The notes under the pieces are model-generated. The model saw nothing but the letters and a program-made list of their open reading frames with translations. It was not told the DNA's origin and searched no databases. From NCBI RefSeq assembly GCF_028416635.1, contig NZ_CP114013.1, forward strand, positions 2,418,001-2,482,000: 64,000 nucleotides of DNA. The letters are read 5' to 3'. The DNA is from Baekduia alba (GTDB lineage: Bacteria; Actinomycetota; Thermoleophilia; Solirubrobacterales; Solirubrobacteraceae). The translations under genes and the position numbers were made by a program. Positions 42,409 to 51,402 of the stretch are shown here, piece by piece (positions within the stretch are counted from its first letter, which is position 1; each line of letters starts with the position of its first letter).

Positions 42409-43002
42409 ATGAAGAGGTCAGCGGTCCTCATCGTCTGCGTGCTCGCGGCGCTCGTCGCCCTCGCGCCCGCCGCGGCGCAGGCCAAGAGCAAGCAGTGCGG
42501 CACGACGACCCGCGCGTTCTCGTCGTCGAGCAAGTTCAAGTTCAAGGTCTGGGTCGCGCACGGCGACGTGTCGTGCGCGCTGGCCAAGAAGGTGATGGGC
42601 CGCGCGTTCACGGCCAAGGCCGTGAAGGGGTGGAAGTGCTACGACGCCACCAACGGCCCGACGCCGGTGTCCTACTCCGACAAGTGCAAGAAGGGCCGCT
42701 CGGAGGTCCGGGGCAACCTGCTCGGCCAGGTCTCGCGCACCACCGCCCAGGCCGCCTACACGGGCAAGTGCAAGACGGTGGCCTTGACCGACAGCATCGA
42801 CGCGCGGGTGGTCGTCGTGAACGACACCTGCGCGCGCGGCCGGCCGCTCGTCAAGCGGTGGCTGGCGGCCAACGTGCGTGACGACCGCGCCCCGCGGATC
42901 CGCAAGGTCGGCGGCTACGTCTGCGCCTTCGGCGGCAACACCGTCCTGGTCCTGCGCTGCACGCAGCGCGACCGGGTCATGCGCGCCAGCTGGGGCGACT
43001 GA
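42409..43002 (+). CDS. Secreted cysteine-rich protein with internal duplication
   Basis: 197 residues. A Sec signal peptide (MKRSAVLIVCVLAALVALAPAAAQA) is followed by two related halves. Each pairs a valine-rich strand and a Cys-containing helix: VWVAHGDVSCALAKKVMG, and VVVVNDTCARGRPLVKRWLA. Each half then ends in a Cys-containing beta region (GWKCYDATNG, GGYVCAFGGN). Eight cysteines in the mature part suggest disulphides. No family recognised. It lies alone between smc and a GNAT gene. Confidence 0.8.
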   Translation: MKRSAVLIVCVLAALVALAPAAAQAKSKQCGTTTRAFSSSSKFKFKVWVAHGDVSCALAKKVMGRAFTAKAVKGWKCYDATNGPTPVSYSDKCKKGRSEVRGNLLGQVSRTTAQAAYTGKCKTVALTDSIDARVVVVNDTCARGRPLVKRWLAANVRDDRAPRIRKVGGYVCAFGGNTVLVLRCTQRDRVMRASWGD

Positions 43003-43017
43003 CCCGAGCCGTGCGCC

Positions 43018-43476
43018 CTACAGCGCCTTCTCGCCCCAGAACGACGCGAACGGGTTCGCGTTGAAGTTGCCGATCGGCGCGTAGCCGGCGCGCTCGTACA
43101 TCGCCTGCGCCTCCGGCTGCCGCGGTCCGGTGTCCAGCCGGGCGATCGCGTAGCCGCCCGCGCGCGCCGCGTCCTCCAAGGCCACCAACAACTGCGAGGC
43201 CAGACCGCGGCCGCGCGCCTCCGGGACCACGTACATGCGCTTGATCTCGCACGCCGTGTCGTCCAGGCGCTTGACGCCGCCGCCGGCCACCGGCTCGCCG
43301 TCCTCGAACAGCACGACGAACACGCCGCCGCGCGCCTCGGAGAAGTCGACCGGCGTCGCGCTCGGCGCGCCCGGCGCGTCGATCCGGCCGTACAGCTCGG
43401 AGACCTCGTCGACCATCGCGGCGACGAGCGTGGTCGCCGGAACGGCATCGGACGGGACGGTGCGCGCATCGATCAC
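43018..43476 (-). CDS. GNAT-family N-acetyltransferase
   Basis: 152 residues from GTG (VIDARTVPSD). An in-frame ATG at 43497 would interlock with the ftsY ATG and is less likely. The acetyl-CoA loop is MYVVPEARGRGLASQLL, with YERAGYAPIGNFNANP near the end. This is the general small-molecule GNAT class with a PxFSEARGG-like strand. Substrate unknown. It is divergent from ftsY with 19 bases between. Confidence 0.85.
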   Translation of the reverse strand: MIDARTVPSDAVPATTLVAAMVDEVSELYGRIDAPGAPSATPVDFSEARGGVFVVLFEDGEPVAGGGVKRLDDTACEIKRMYVVPEARGRGLASQLLVALEDAARAGGYAIARLDTGPRQPEAQAMYERAGYAPIGNFNANPFASFWGEKAL

Positions 43477-43481
43477 CCCGC

Positions 43482-43487
43482 TATCTT
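43482..43487 (+). promoter_or_regulatory. -10 box of ftsY
   Basis: TATCTT lies 8 nt before the ftsY ATG, inside the very short divergent gap. Confidence 0.5.
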
Positions 43488-43495
43488 CGCGCGCC

Positions 43496-44512
43496 ATGGC
43501 CCGTGACTGGCGCGACCTCTTCCTGACCGGCGACGACGGCGGCTCCGCCCCCGCGGGCGGCACTTCCGAGCCTGACGAGCAGCCGGATCGCCGGCGTGGC
43601 TTCTTCCGCCGCCTGCGCGAGAACATGTCCAAGACTCGCGAGGCGCTGACCTCCGAGATCCAGGCCACGCTGTTCGACACGCTCGACGAGGCCACGTGGG
43701 AGCGGCTGGAGGAGGCGCTGATCATGGCCGACGTCGGCGCGCGCACGACCGCGAGCGTCGTCGGCCAGCTCGAGCAGGAGGCGACGTCCGGCCAGGTCGA
43801 GGGCGGCCCGGCGCTCCAGGACCGCCTCGTCGAGCTGCTGGCCGACATCGCCAAGACCGGCACCGACACCATCGACGTCCGCCCGCGCGAGAACGGCCCG
43901 ACGGTGATCATGGCCGTCGGCGTCAACGGCACCGGCAAGACCACCACCATCGGCAAGCTCGCCTGGCACCTGCGCCAGGAGCTCGGCAAGACCGTCCTGC
44001 TCGGCGCGGCCGACACGTTCCGCGCCGCCGCGGTCGAGCAGCTGACCGAGTGGGCCAGGCGCGCCGACGTCGACATCGTCACCGGCCCCGAGAACTCCGA
44101 CCCGGGCGCGGTCGCCTTCGACGCGGTCGCCCGCGGCCGCGAGCGCGGGGTGGACGTGGTGATCATCGACACCGCCGGCCGCCTGCACAACCAGGAGGAG
44201 CTGATGAACGAGCTGACGAAGATCCGGCGCGTCATCGGCAAGCAGATGCCCGACGCGCCGCACGAGACGCTGCTGACGATCGACTCGACGACCGGCCAGA
44301 ACGGCGTGCGCCAGGCCAAGCTCTTCTCGGAGGCGGTCCCGGTCGACGGCATCGTCCTGACCAAGCTCGACGGCACCGCCAAGGGCGGCATCGCGCTCGC
44401 GATCGCCGGCGAGTTGGGGATCCCCGTCAAGCTCATCGGCATCGGCGAAGCACTGGAGGACCTGCGCCCGTTCGACGCCGACGACTTCGCCCGCGCCCTG
44501 GTCAGCGTCTGA
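43496..44512 (+). CDS. ftsY: Signal recognition particle receptor FtsY
   Basis: 338 residues. A short acidic/basic N-terminus, then the N domain (FFRRLRENMSKTREALT) and the G domain with GVNGTGKTTTIGKLA, LGAADTFRAAAVEQL, IIDTAGRLHNQEELMNEL, LTKLDGTAKGG and GIGEALEDLRPFD. It docks SRP-ribosome complexes at the membrane; its partner Ffh is at 47473. The last 27 bases of the gene (from 44486, including the stop) plus 11 bases after it are repeated downstream (44543-44580). Confidence 0.96.
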   Translation: MARDWRDLFLTGDDGGSAPAGGTSEPDEQPDRRRGFFRRLRENMSKTREALTSEIQATLFDTLDEATWERLEEALIMADVGARTTASVVGQLEQEATSGQVEGGPALQDRLVELLADIAKTGTDTIDVRPRENGPTVIMAVGVNGTGKTTTIGKLAWHLRQELGKTVLLGAADTFRAAAVEQLTEWARRADVDIVTGPENSDPGAVAFDAVARGRERGVDVVIIDTAGRLHNQEELMNELTKIRRVIGKQMPDAPHETLLTIDSTTGQNGVRQAKLFSEAVPVDGIVLTKLDGTAKGGIALAIAGELGIPVKLIGIGEALEDLRPFDADDFARALVSV

Positions 44513-44616
44513 GCCCGGCGACGCGAAGTCGTCGCGACGACATTCGCCCGCGCCCTGGTCAGCGTCTGAGCCCGGCGACGACATTCGCCCGCGCCCTCGT
44601 CCCCGTCGGGTCCTAG
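44486..44616 (+). repeat. Repeated ftsY 3' end
   Basis: A 38-base sequence that includes the ftsY stop codon (44486-44523) recurs identically at 44543-44580. A third, shorter copy of its start follows from 44584 (TTCGCCCGCGCCCT). Between copies 1 and 2 lies the hairpin GCGACG-CGAAGT-CGTCGC (44518-44535). Each full copy carries its own TGA in register with the FARALVSV codons. Confidence 0.85.
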
Positions 44617-44653
44617 GGCGCACCGAGCGGCGCCCGGCGCCCGACCGGCCTGG

Positions 44654-44659
44654 GATACT
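44654..44659 (+). promoter_or_regulatory. -10-like box of the NfeD gene
   Basis: GATACT lies 8 nt before the ATG. Confidence 0.4.
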
Positions 44660-44667
44660 CGGCGGGG

Positions 44668-45099
44668 ATGGATGCCTGGCTCGTCTGGCTGATCGCAGGG
44701 GTCTTCGCAGCGGTGGGGGAGATCCTCACGGCCGGCTTCTTCCTCGCGCCGTTCGCGGTGGGCGCGTTCGGCGCGATGCTCGCGGACCTCGTCGGCGCGG
44801 GAGCGGCGCTCCAGCTCATCGTCTTCGCGGTCCTGACCCTCGCCTGCTTCGGCCTCGTCCGGCCGATCGCCAAGCGCCACCTGTACACGCCGCCGCGGAT
44901 CCGGACGGGCACCGCCGCGCTCGTCGGGCGCAATGCCATCGTGTTGGAGCGCATCGCCAACGACGAGAGCGTCGGCGCGGTGCGCATCGACGGCGAGGTC
45001 TGGACGGCGCGCTCGCTCGACGACGACCAGGAGATCGCGGCCGGCACCAAGGTGCAGGTCGTCGAGATCCGCGGCGCTACGGCGCTCGTAACCCCATGA
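44668..45099 (+). CDS. NfeD-family membrane protein
   Basis: 143 residues. Three to four membrane helices (about 4-80, VWLIAGVFAAVGEILTAGFF) precede a C-terminal OB-fold domain (TGTAALVGRNAIVLERI, GEVWTARSLDDDQEIAAGTKVQVVEIRG), the short NfeD1b form. NfeD proteins pair with SPFH/stomatin proteins in membrane microdomains, and the next gene encodes exactly such a partner. Confidence 0.92.
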   Translation: MDAWLVWLIAGVFAAVGEILTAGFFLAPFAVGAFGAMLADLVGAGAALQLIVFAVLTLACFGLVRPIAKRHLYTPPRIRTGTAALVGRNAIVLERIANDESVGAVRIDGEVWTARSLDDDQEIAAGTKVQVVEIRGATALVTP

Positions 45100-45145
45100 C
45101 CCTCTTCGACGCCATCATCTTGACCCGAGACCCGGAGGTACCCCA

Positions 45146-46072
45146 GTGGCCGCGCTGATCGCGCTCGTCGTCATCCTGCTCTTCGCGCTGTTCGTCGCGT
45201 CGCAGACGATCCGCATCATCCCCCAGGCGCGCGCCGGCGTCGTCGAGCGCTTCGGGCGCTACAACCGCACGCTCGAGCCCGGCCTGACGATCGTGCTGCC
45301 GTTCGTCGACCGGGTCAAGCCGCTGATCGACCTCCGCGAGCAGGTCGTCAGCTTCCCGCCGTCGGGCGTGATCACCGAGGACAACGTCACGGTGAACATC
45401 GACACGGTGTTGTACTTCACGATCACCGACCCCAAGTCGGCGTCCTATGAGGTCGCCAACCCGCTGCAGGCGATCGAGCAGCTGACGGTCACGACGCTGC
45501 GCAACGTCATCGGCGGCCTGACGCTCGAGGACTCGCTGACGTCGCGCGACCAGATCAACTCGCAGCTGCGCACGGTCCTCGACGAGGCGACCGGCAAGTG
45601 GGGGATCCGCATCGCCCGCGTGGAGCTCAAGGCCGTCGACCCGCCGGCCGGCATCCAGGAGGCGATGGAGAAGCAGATGCGCGCCGAGCGCGACCGCCGT
45701 GCCGCCATCCTCAACGCCGAAGGTCTCAAACAGTCGCAGATCCTGACCGCCGAGGGCGAGAAGCAGTCCGCCGTCCTGCGGGCCGAGGGCCAGAAGACCG
45801 CCGCGATCCTGCAGGCCGAGGGCGAGGCGCAGGCGATCGACACGGTCTTCACCGCCATCCACAAGGGCGACCCCGACCCCAAGCTGCTGTCCTACCAGTA
45901 CCTCCAGATGCTGCCGCGCATCGCCCAGGGTGACGCGAACAAGCTCTGGGTGATCCCGAGCGAGTTCACCGCAGCGCTGGGCCAGCTCACGAGCGCGTTC
46001 GCGAGCGGGCGCGACGACCACCCGGCGCCGCCGCAGACACCGCCCGGCGGCGGGCCTCGTCCACTCTCATAG
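45146..46072 (+). CDS. SPFH/Band 7 (stomatin-like) membrane protein
   Basis: 308 residues from GTG, preceded by a strong GGAGG ribosome binding site 7 nt upstream, one of few clear ones here. An N-terminal helix (about 2-20) is followed by the band-7 domain (RIIPQARAGVVERFGRYNRTLEPGL, TEDNVTVNIDTVLYFTITDP, TSRDQINSQL). The flotillin-like helical repeat follows (AILNAEGLKQSQILTAEGEK, AEGQKTAAILQAEGEAQAID). It likely forms oligomeric membrane platforms with the NfeD partner. Confidence 0.93.
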   Translation: MAALIALVVILLFALFVASQTIRIIPQARAGVVERFGRYNRTLEPGLTIVLPFVDRVKPLIDLREQVVSFPPSGVITEDNVTVNIDTVLYFTITDPKSASYEVANPLQAIEQLTVTTLRNVIGGLTLEDSLTSRDQINSQLRTVLDEATGKWGIRIARVELKAVDPPAGIQEAMEKQMRAERDRRAAILNAEGLKQSQILTAEGEKQSAVLRAEGQKTAAILQAEGEAQAIDTVFTAIHKGDPDPKLLSYQYLQMLPRIAQGDANKLWVIPSEFTAALGQLTSAFASGRDDHPAPPQTPPGGGPRPLS

Positions 46073-46101
46073 AACCTTCATGCAACCACGGCGGCGGCGG
46101 C

Positions 46102-46107
46102 TACGTT
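46102..46107 (+). promoter_or_regulatory. -10 box of the secreted protein gene at 46116
   Basis: TACGTT lies 8 nt before the ATG at 46116. It supports that start over an upstream in-frame one at 46080. Confidence 0.5.
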
Positions 46108-46115
46108 CCAACCGC

Positions 46116-47459
46116 ATGCTCCTCCGTCGTCTCCCCGCCGTCCTGGCGGCCGCCGCCGCGGTCGCCGTCCCCACCGCCGCCCAAGCCGACGCGCCGTGGT
46201 CGGCGCCGGCCACGCTGTCCGCCGCGTCCGTCGGCGTCGCGCCCGGCGGCGCGATCACCCAACGCGGCACCGCCGCCGTCGCGGTCACCGGCCCCGGCGG
46301 CACGGCCACGGCGCCGCAGTTCCCGACCCACCTGATCCGCCTCGACGCCGGCGGCGCGGTCGCCGGCGACGACGGCCTCACGTTCGCCGACGCCCACCTC
46401 GCGTCCTACGGCGCCACCGGGCTGATCGCCGCCGGCTCGTCGCTCGGGACCGCTTACCCCGGGACGATCGACGACACCAGCCACATCCGCTTCACGACCG
46501 CGAGCGGGACGGGCGCGATCAAGACGTCGGCGATCTCCGGCACCACCGGCCTCGGGGTCGCCGCGATCGCCGGCGACGCCCAGGGCAACGTCGCGCTGGT
46601 CGCGTTCAACACCAAGGAGCGCGTCGTCTACCTGCGCACGAAGGGCTCGTCGACGTTCAGCAAGGTGCTGACGATCAAGGCGTCGGACAGGGCGCGCGGC
46701 GCGACCGTCGCGGTCGGCGGCAAGAGCGGCGGCGAGCTGCTCGTGGTGTGGGAGGACCAGCACGAGGTCTATGCGCGCCACCGCGGGGCGAGGTCCTGGG
46801 GCGCGACGCACACGCTCGGCGCCGGCATCCAGTCCGACCTCAGCGCCGTGATCGACGGCTCGGGCCGTGAGTCGGTCGCCTGGAAGTCCCAGCGCGTCAG
46901 CGAGGGCGAGAGCGACGCGCCCGCGATCGTGTCGTTCATCACCGCCGCGCCGGGCAAGGGCTTCGGCGCACGCCGCCAGATCGAGTCGGTCGGCACGCCC
47001 GCGGGCGCGGGCACCTACATCGCGTCGCCGGGCGTCCTGCTGCGCGCGATCGACGGCCAGCGCACGCTGCTGGCCTGGTCCGGCTTCAGCGACAACTACG
47101 TCGTGCGCGCCGAGACGATCACCAACGGCCACCTCGGGACGCCGGCGGCGCTCAGCCCGGCCGGCACCGACGCGATCCTCGGCGACGCGGCGACCACGCC
47201 CTCCGGCGCGGCGCTCGTCCTGTGGCGCGCGGGCGTCCGGGGCAACGACCCCTCGGTCGCGGCCCCGCGCGTCTTCGGCTCCGTCGCCGCCCCGTCCTCG
47301 CGTGCCGCGTCCTTCGGCGCCCCCGCGGCGATCAGCGCGCCCGACGCCCAGACCGCCCAGCCGCCGGTCGCGCTGCTCGACGCGTCGACCGGCAAGGCGC
47401 TGGCGGCGTGGGCGAACGTCAGCGGTCCGGCCCAGGTCGCGGCGCGTCCCGCGCCCTAA
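46116..47459 (+). CDS. Secreted beta-rich protein, propeller-like, unknown
   Basis: 447 residues. Signal peptide MLLRRLPAVLAAAAAVAVPTAAQA, then a series of about 45-residue strands-and-turns units. The units recur around patterns such as GNVALVAFNTKERVVYLR, GELLVVWEDQHEVYARHRG, SVAWKSQRV, RTLLAWSGFSDNYVVRAE and AALVLWRAG. The recurring small-hydrophobic-W-x(2-6)-YxR motif suggests a beta-propeller like those of exo-sialidase/BNR-type proteins. No catalytic residues identified. Extracytoplasmic binding is the most that can be said. Confidence 0.75.
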   Translation: MLLRRLPAVLAAAAAVAVPTAAQADAPWSAPATLSAASVGVAPGGAITQRGTAAVAVTGPGGTATAPQFPTHLIRLDAGGAVAGDDGLTFADAHLASYGATGLIAAGSSLGTAYPGTIDDTSHIRFTTASGTGAIKTSAISGTTGLGVAAIAGDAQGNVALVAFNTKERVVYLRTKGSSTFSKVLTIKASDRARGATVAVGGKSGGELLVVWEDQHEVYARHRGARSWGATHTLGAGIQSDLSAVIDGSGRESVAWKSQRVSEGESDAPAIVSFITAAPGKGFGARRQIESVGTPAGAGTYIASPGVLLRAIDGQRTLLAWSGFSDNYVVRAETITNGHLGTPAALSPAGTDAILGDAATTPSGAALVLWRAGVRGNDPSVAAPRVFGSVAAPSSRAASFGAPAAISAPDAQTAQPPVALLDASTGKALAAWANVSGPAQVAARPAP

Positions 47460-47462
47460 ACT
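47457..47462 (+). promoter_or_regulatory. -10 box of ffh
   Basis: TAAACT lies 10 nt before the ffh GTG; its TAA is also the stop codon of the upstream gene. Confidence 0.45.
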
Positions 47463-47472
47463 CCGTCGCCTC

Positions 47473-48810
<1,338 letters not shown>

Positions 48811-48826
48811 CCTCCAGCGTCGCTCT

Positions 48827-48848
48827 CGCGCGCGATCATCCGCGCGCG
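48827..48848 (+). terminator. Strong hairpin between ffh and rpsP
   Basis: CGCGCGCG, loop ATCATC, CGCGCGCG: a perfect 8-bp stem 16 bases after the ffh stop and about 40 bases before rpsP. No T-tract and no clear promoter after it, so it may attenuate rather than fully stop transcription into rpsP. Confidence 0.5.
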
Positions 48849-48889
48849 CTCGCACCACCTTCCCCAGTTCCAACCCGCAAGGACACAGA

Positions 48890-49138
48890 ATGGCCGTTCG
48901 ACTCCGACTGACGCGCGTGGGCGCGAAGAAGAACGCGATCTGGCGCATCGTCGCCGCCGATCAGCGCTCCCCGCGCGACGGCCGCAACATCGAGATCCTG
49001 GGGCAGTACAACCCCCAGACCGAGCCGTCGACCATCTCGGTCAACGAGGACCGCGTGCGCCACTGGGTCGCCACCGGCGCGACGGCCACCCCGCAGGTCC
49101 GCAAGCTCCTGCGCACGCAGGGCATCGAAATCGCCTAG
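48890..49138 (+). CDS. rpsP: 30S ribosomal protein bS16
   Basis: 82 residues, full length. MAVRLRLTRVGAKKNAIWRIVAADQR, NIEILGQYNP and DRVRHWVATGA are the S16 core motifs. An AAGGA ribosome binding site is 7 nt before the ATG. It starts the conserved rpsP-KH-rimM-trmD-rplS series. Confidence 0.97.
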   Translation: MAVRLRLTRVGAKKNAIWRIVAADQRSPRDGRNIEILGQYNPQTEPSTISVNEDRVRHWVATGATATPQVRKLLRTQGIEIA

Positions 49139-49153
49139 GACGTCTCGCCCGCG

Positions 49154-49387
49154 ATGAAGGACCTGCTCGACTACCTCGTACGTCAGCTCGTCGACCATCC
49201 CGACAGCGTCGCGGTGGAGCAGTTCGACGAGGAGGACGGCACGGTCGTCCTCGAGCTGTCGGTCGGCGACGACGACTACGGCCGGGTGATCGGCAAGGGC
49301 GGACGCACCGCGAACGCGCTGCGGACCGTCGTCAAGGCCGCGGCCGTCAAGGAGCAGTGCCGCGTCCTCGTCGACATCGTCGACTAG
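49154..49387 (+). CDS. khpA: KH-domain RNA-binding protein KhpA
   Basis: 77 residues. A single type-II KH domain with the RNA-contacting loop GRVIGKGGRTANALRTVV. KhpA homologues pair with KhpB and affect cell elongation and small-RNA-linked regulation in Gram-positives. Location between rpsP and rimM is the standard one. Confidence 0.95.
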   Translation: MKDLLDYLVRQLVDHPDSVAVEQFDEEDGTVVLELSVGDDDYGRVIGKGGRTANALRTVVKAAAVKEQCRVLVDIVD

Positions 49388-49400
49388 GGCGCCCCGCGCC

Positions 49401-49913
49401 GTGTCCTCCGCGGACGACTCCGAGCTCATCAGCGTCGGACGCGTCGGCCGGCCCCACGGGCTGGACGGCTCCTTCCACGTGACGCAGCCGCGCGAGCGCG
49501 TCCTGGCCGCCGCCTCGACGCTCGTCGTGGACGGCCGGCCGATCGCGATCATGCGCCACGGCGGCACCCCGGCCCGGCCCGTGCTGCGGCTCGCCGGCGT
49601 CGACTCGCGCGAGGCGCTCGACGCGCTGCGCGGGACCGACCTGTACGTGCCGCGCGCCAGCGCGCCGCCGCTGGGGGAGGACGAGTGGCTGGCGGAGGAC
49701 CTCGTCGGCTGCCGCGTGGTGGACGGCGAGGCGCCGATCGGCGTCGTCGCCAAGCTCCTGCCGTACCCGTCGTGCGAGCTGCTGGAGGTGCAGCGGCCCG
49801 AGCCCGGGGCCGGCGCCCTCCTCGTGCCGCTGATCTCCGACGCCGTCCGCGCGGTCGACGTCGAGCGCAAGCTCATCGACATCAACTTGACCTTCCTCGG
49901 CGAGGACGCCTGA
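49401..49913 (+). CDS. rimM: Ribosome maturation factor RimM
   Basis: 170 residues from GTG. The N-terminal beta-barrel ([18 protein letters not shown]) and the C-terminal PRC-barrel ([40 protein letters not shown]) are complete. It assists 16S rRNA processing in the 30S head. The TGA shares its A with the trmD ATG (49911-49915). Confidence 0.96.
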   Translation: MSSADDSELISVGRVGRPHGLDGSFHVTQPRERVLAAASTLVVDGRPIAIMRHGGTPARPVLRLAGVDSREALDALRGTDLYVPRASAPPLGEDEWLAEDLVGCRVVDGEAPIGVVAKLLPYPSCELLEVQRPEPGAGALLVPLISDAVRAVDVERKLIDINLTFLGEDA

Positions 49914-50719
49914 TGCAGCTCGACGTCGTGACCCTCTTCCCGGAGTGGTTCGACTGGTTCCAGACCCAGCGCCACGTCCGCAACGCCTCGCAGCAGGGGC
50001 ACGAGCTGCGCACGTTCAACCCGCGCGACTGGACGCCGCTCAGCGGCGGCCAGGTCGACGACACGCCGTTCGGCGGGGGCGCCGGGATGGTGCTGCGCGT
50101 CGACGTCATGGACAAGGCGCTGCAGGGGATCTACAACCAGGATCCGGTCGACCTGCGCCGCGAGCGCCGCGTCATCGCGCTCACGCCCGGCGGGCGGATG
50201 CTCGACGACGCGCTCGTCGACGAGCTGGCGGGCGAGCCCGCGATCACGCTGCTGTGCGGGCGCTACGAGGGCTTCGACGAGCGCATCGTCCAGCACTTCG
50301 CGTCCGACGCGATCTCGGTCGGGCGGTTCGTCCTCAGCGGCGGCGAGCTCGCCGCGATGGTCGTCATGGACGCCGTGCTGCGCAAGCTGCCGGGCGCCCT
50401 GGGGCACGCGCACAGCGCGCTGGAGGAGTCGTTCTCCCAGGCGCTGGGCGGCGATCCCGAGTACCCGCACTACACCCGGCCCGCGGACTACCGCGGCTGG
50501 AAGGTCCCGCCGGTGCTGCTCAGCGGCCATCACGAGGAGATCGCCACCTGGCGCCGCGCGCGGTCCCAGGAGCGCGGCGTCGTGGGGCCGACGGCGCACC
50601 CGCCGGACCCCGAGTCCGACACGACGCGGCGCGGGGGAGGGCCGGACCCGTTCGGCCCGATGTCCGAGCAGGCGCCGCGCGGCTCGGGCCCGGATCCCTT
50701 CGGCCCCATGGGCTCGTAG
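49913..50719 (+). CDS. trmD: tRNA (guanine37-N1)-methyltransferase with C-terminal extension
   Basis: 268 residues. SPOUT-fold signatures: [53 protein letters not shown] and [17 protein letters not shown]. The usual SIGDYVLSGGE reads [11 protein letters not shown], with Arg at the position expected to hold the catalytic Asp. The C-terminus carries an extra tail with [11 protein letters not shown] and [11 protein letters not shown], 15 residues apart. The typical length is about 230-250. Confidence 0.95.
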   Translation: MQLDVVTLFPEWFDWFQTQRHVRNASQQGHELRTFNPRDWTPLSGGQVDDTPFGGGAGMVLRVDVMDKALQGIYNQDPVDLRRERRVIALTPGGRMLDDALVDELAGEPAITLLCGRYEGFDERIVQHFASDAISVGRFVLSGGELAAMVVMDAVLRKLPGALGHAHSALEESFSQALGGDPEYPHYTRPADYRGWKVPPVLLSGHHEEIATWRRARSQERGVVGPTAHPPDPESDTTRRGGGPDPFGPMSEQAPRGSGPDPFGPMGS

Positions 50720-50726
50720 GCTCGAA

Positions 50727-50751
50727 CCCGAGGGGCCAGGCCCCCGGCGGG
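50727..50751 (+). terminator. Hairpin after trmD
   Basis: CCCG, GGGG, loop CCAGG, CCCC, CGGG, with a small bulge on each side. It lies between the trmD stop and the rplS -10 box and likely separates rplS from the upstream operon. Confidence 0.55.
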
Positions 50752-50760
50752 ACTCTTCGC

Positions 50761-50766
50761 TACCAT
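50761..50766 (+). promoter_or_regulatory. -10 box of rplS
   Basis: TACCAT lies 45 nt upstream of the rplS ATG. Unlike most boxes in this window, it leaves room for a structured 5' leader. Confidence 0.5.
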
Positions 50767-50778
50767 CACTCAGCCGAC

Positions 50779-50799
50779 GCGCGGAGCCGATCTCCGCGC
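50779..50799 (+). promoter_or_regulatory. rplS leader hairpin
   Basis: GCGCGGAG, loop CCGAT, CTCCGCGC: a perfect 8-bp stem followed by CTTCTCTTT and then the ATG. It is placed where an r-protein autoregulatory leader or attenuator would be. No similarity to a known L19 leader was established. Confidence 0.45.
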
Positions 50800-50811
50800 C
50801 TTCTCTTTGCC

Positions 50812-51402
50812 ATGAGCACTGTCATCGACTCCCTTGAGCGCGCCCAGCTGCGCCGCGTCCCGTCCTTCCAGGCCGGCGACCGCGTCCGTGTCCACTTCCA
50901 GGTCATCGAGGGCACGCGTCGCCGTACGCAGGTCTTCGAAGGCGTGGTGATCAAGCGTCAGGGACATGGTGCGCGCGAGACCTTCACGGTCCGCAAGCAG
51001 TCCTTCGGCGTCGGCGTGGAGCGCACGTTCCCCGTGCACTCGCCGAAGATCGAGAAGATCGAGGTCGCGGCCCGCGGCGACGTCCGTCGCGCGAAGCTGT
51101 ACTACCTCCGCGATCGCGTCGGCAAGGCCGCCCGCGTCCGCGAGCGCCGCTACGTCGGCCCCGAGGAAGTCGTCGAGGCCGGTCTGCTCCACGATCCCGC
51201 CGCGCAGCTCGAGGCCGAAGCGGCCGCGACCGACGGCGCCGTCGACGCCGAGGGCGCGTCGATCGAGGAGATCGTGCCGGAGGAGACGGCGGCCGACGCC
51301 GTCGAGGCTCCGGACGCCCCCGCGGCTGAGGCGAGCGACGAGGCAGCGGCCCCTGCGGCCGAGGCCGGCGCTCAGGCTGACGCCGACGCTGAGCAGAAGT
51401 AG
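50812..51402 (+). CDS. rplS: 50S ribosomal protein bL19 with long acidic tail
   Basis: 196 residues; normal bL19 is about 115. The conserved body ([81 protein letters not shown]) ends near residue 115. It is followed by about 80 residues almost entirely of Ala, Glu, Asp and Pro, probably disordered. L19 lies at the 30S-50S bridge B8 region. The following lepB ATG begins right after the stop. Confidence 0.95.
   Translation: MSTVIDSLERAQLRRVPSFQAGDRVRVHFQVIEGTRRRTQVFEGVVIKRQGHGARETFTVRKQSFGVGVERTFPVHSPKIEKIEVAARGDVRRAKLYYLRDRVGKAARVRERRYVGPEEVVEAGLLHDPAAQLEAEAAATDGAVDAEGASIEEIVPEETAADAVEAPDAPAAEASDEAAAPAAEAGAQADADAEQK

Noticed and set aside
43495-43498. CATG as interlocked start codons of the GNAT gene and ftsY
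   Set aside because: Possible in frame, but the GNAT fold begins at VIDART after a downstream GTG (43476). Seven extra residues have no homology support.
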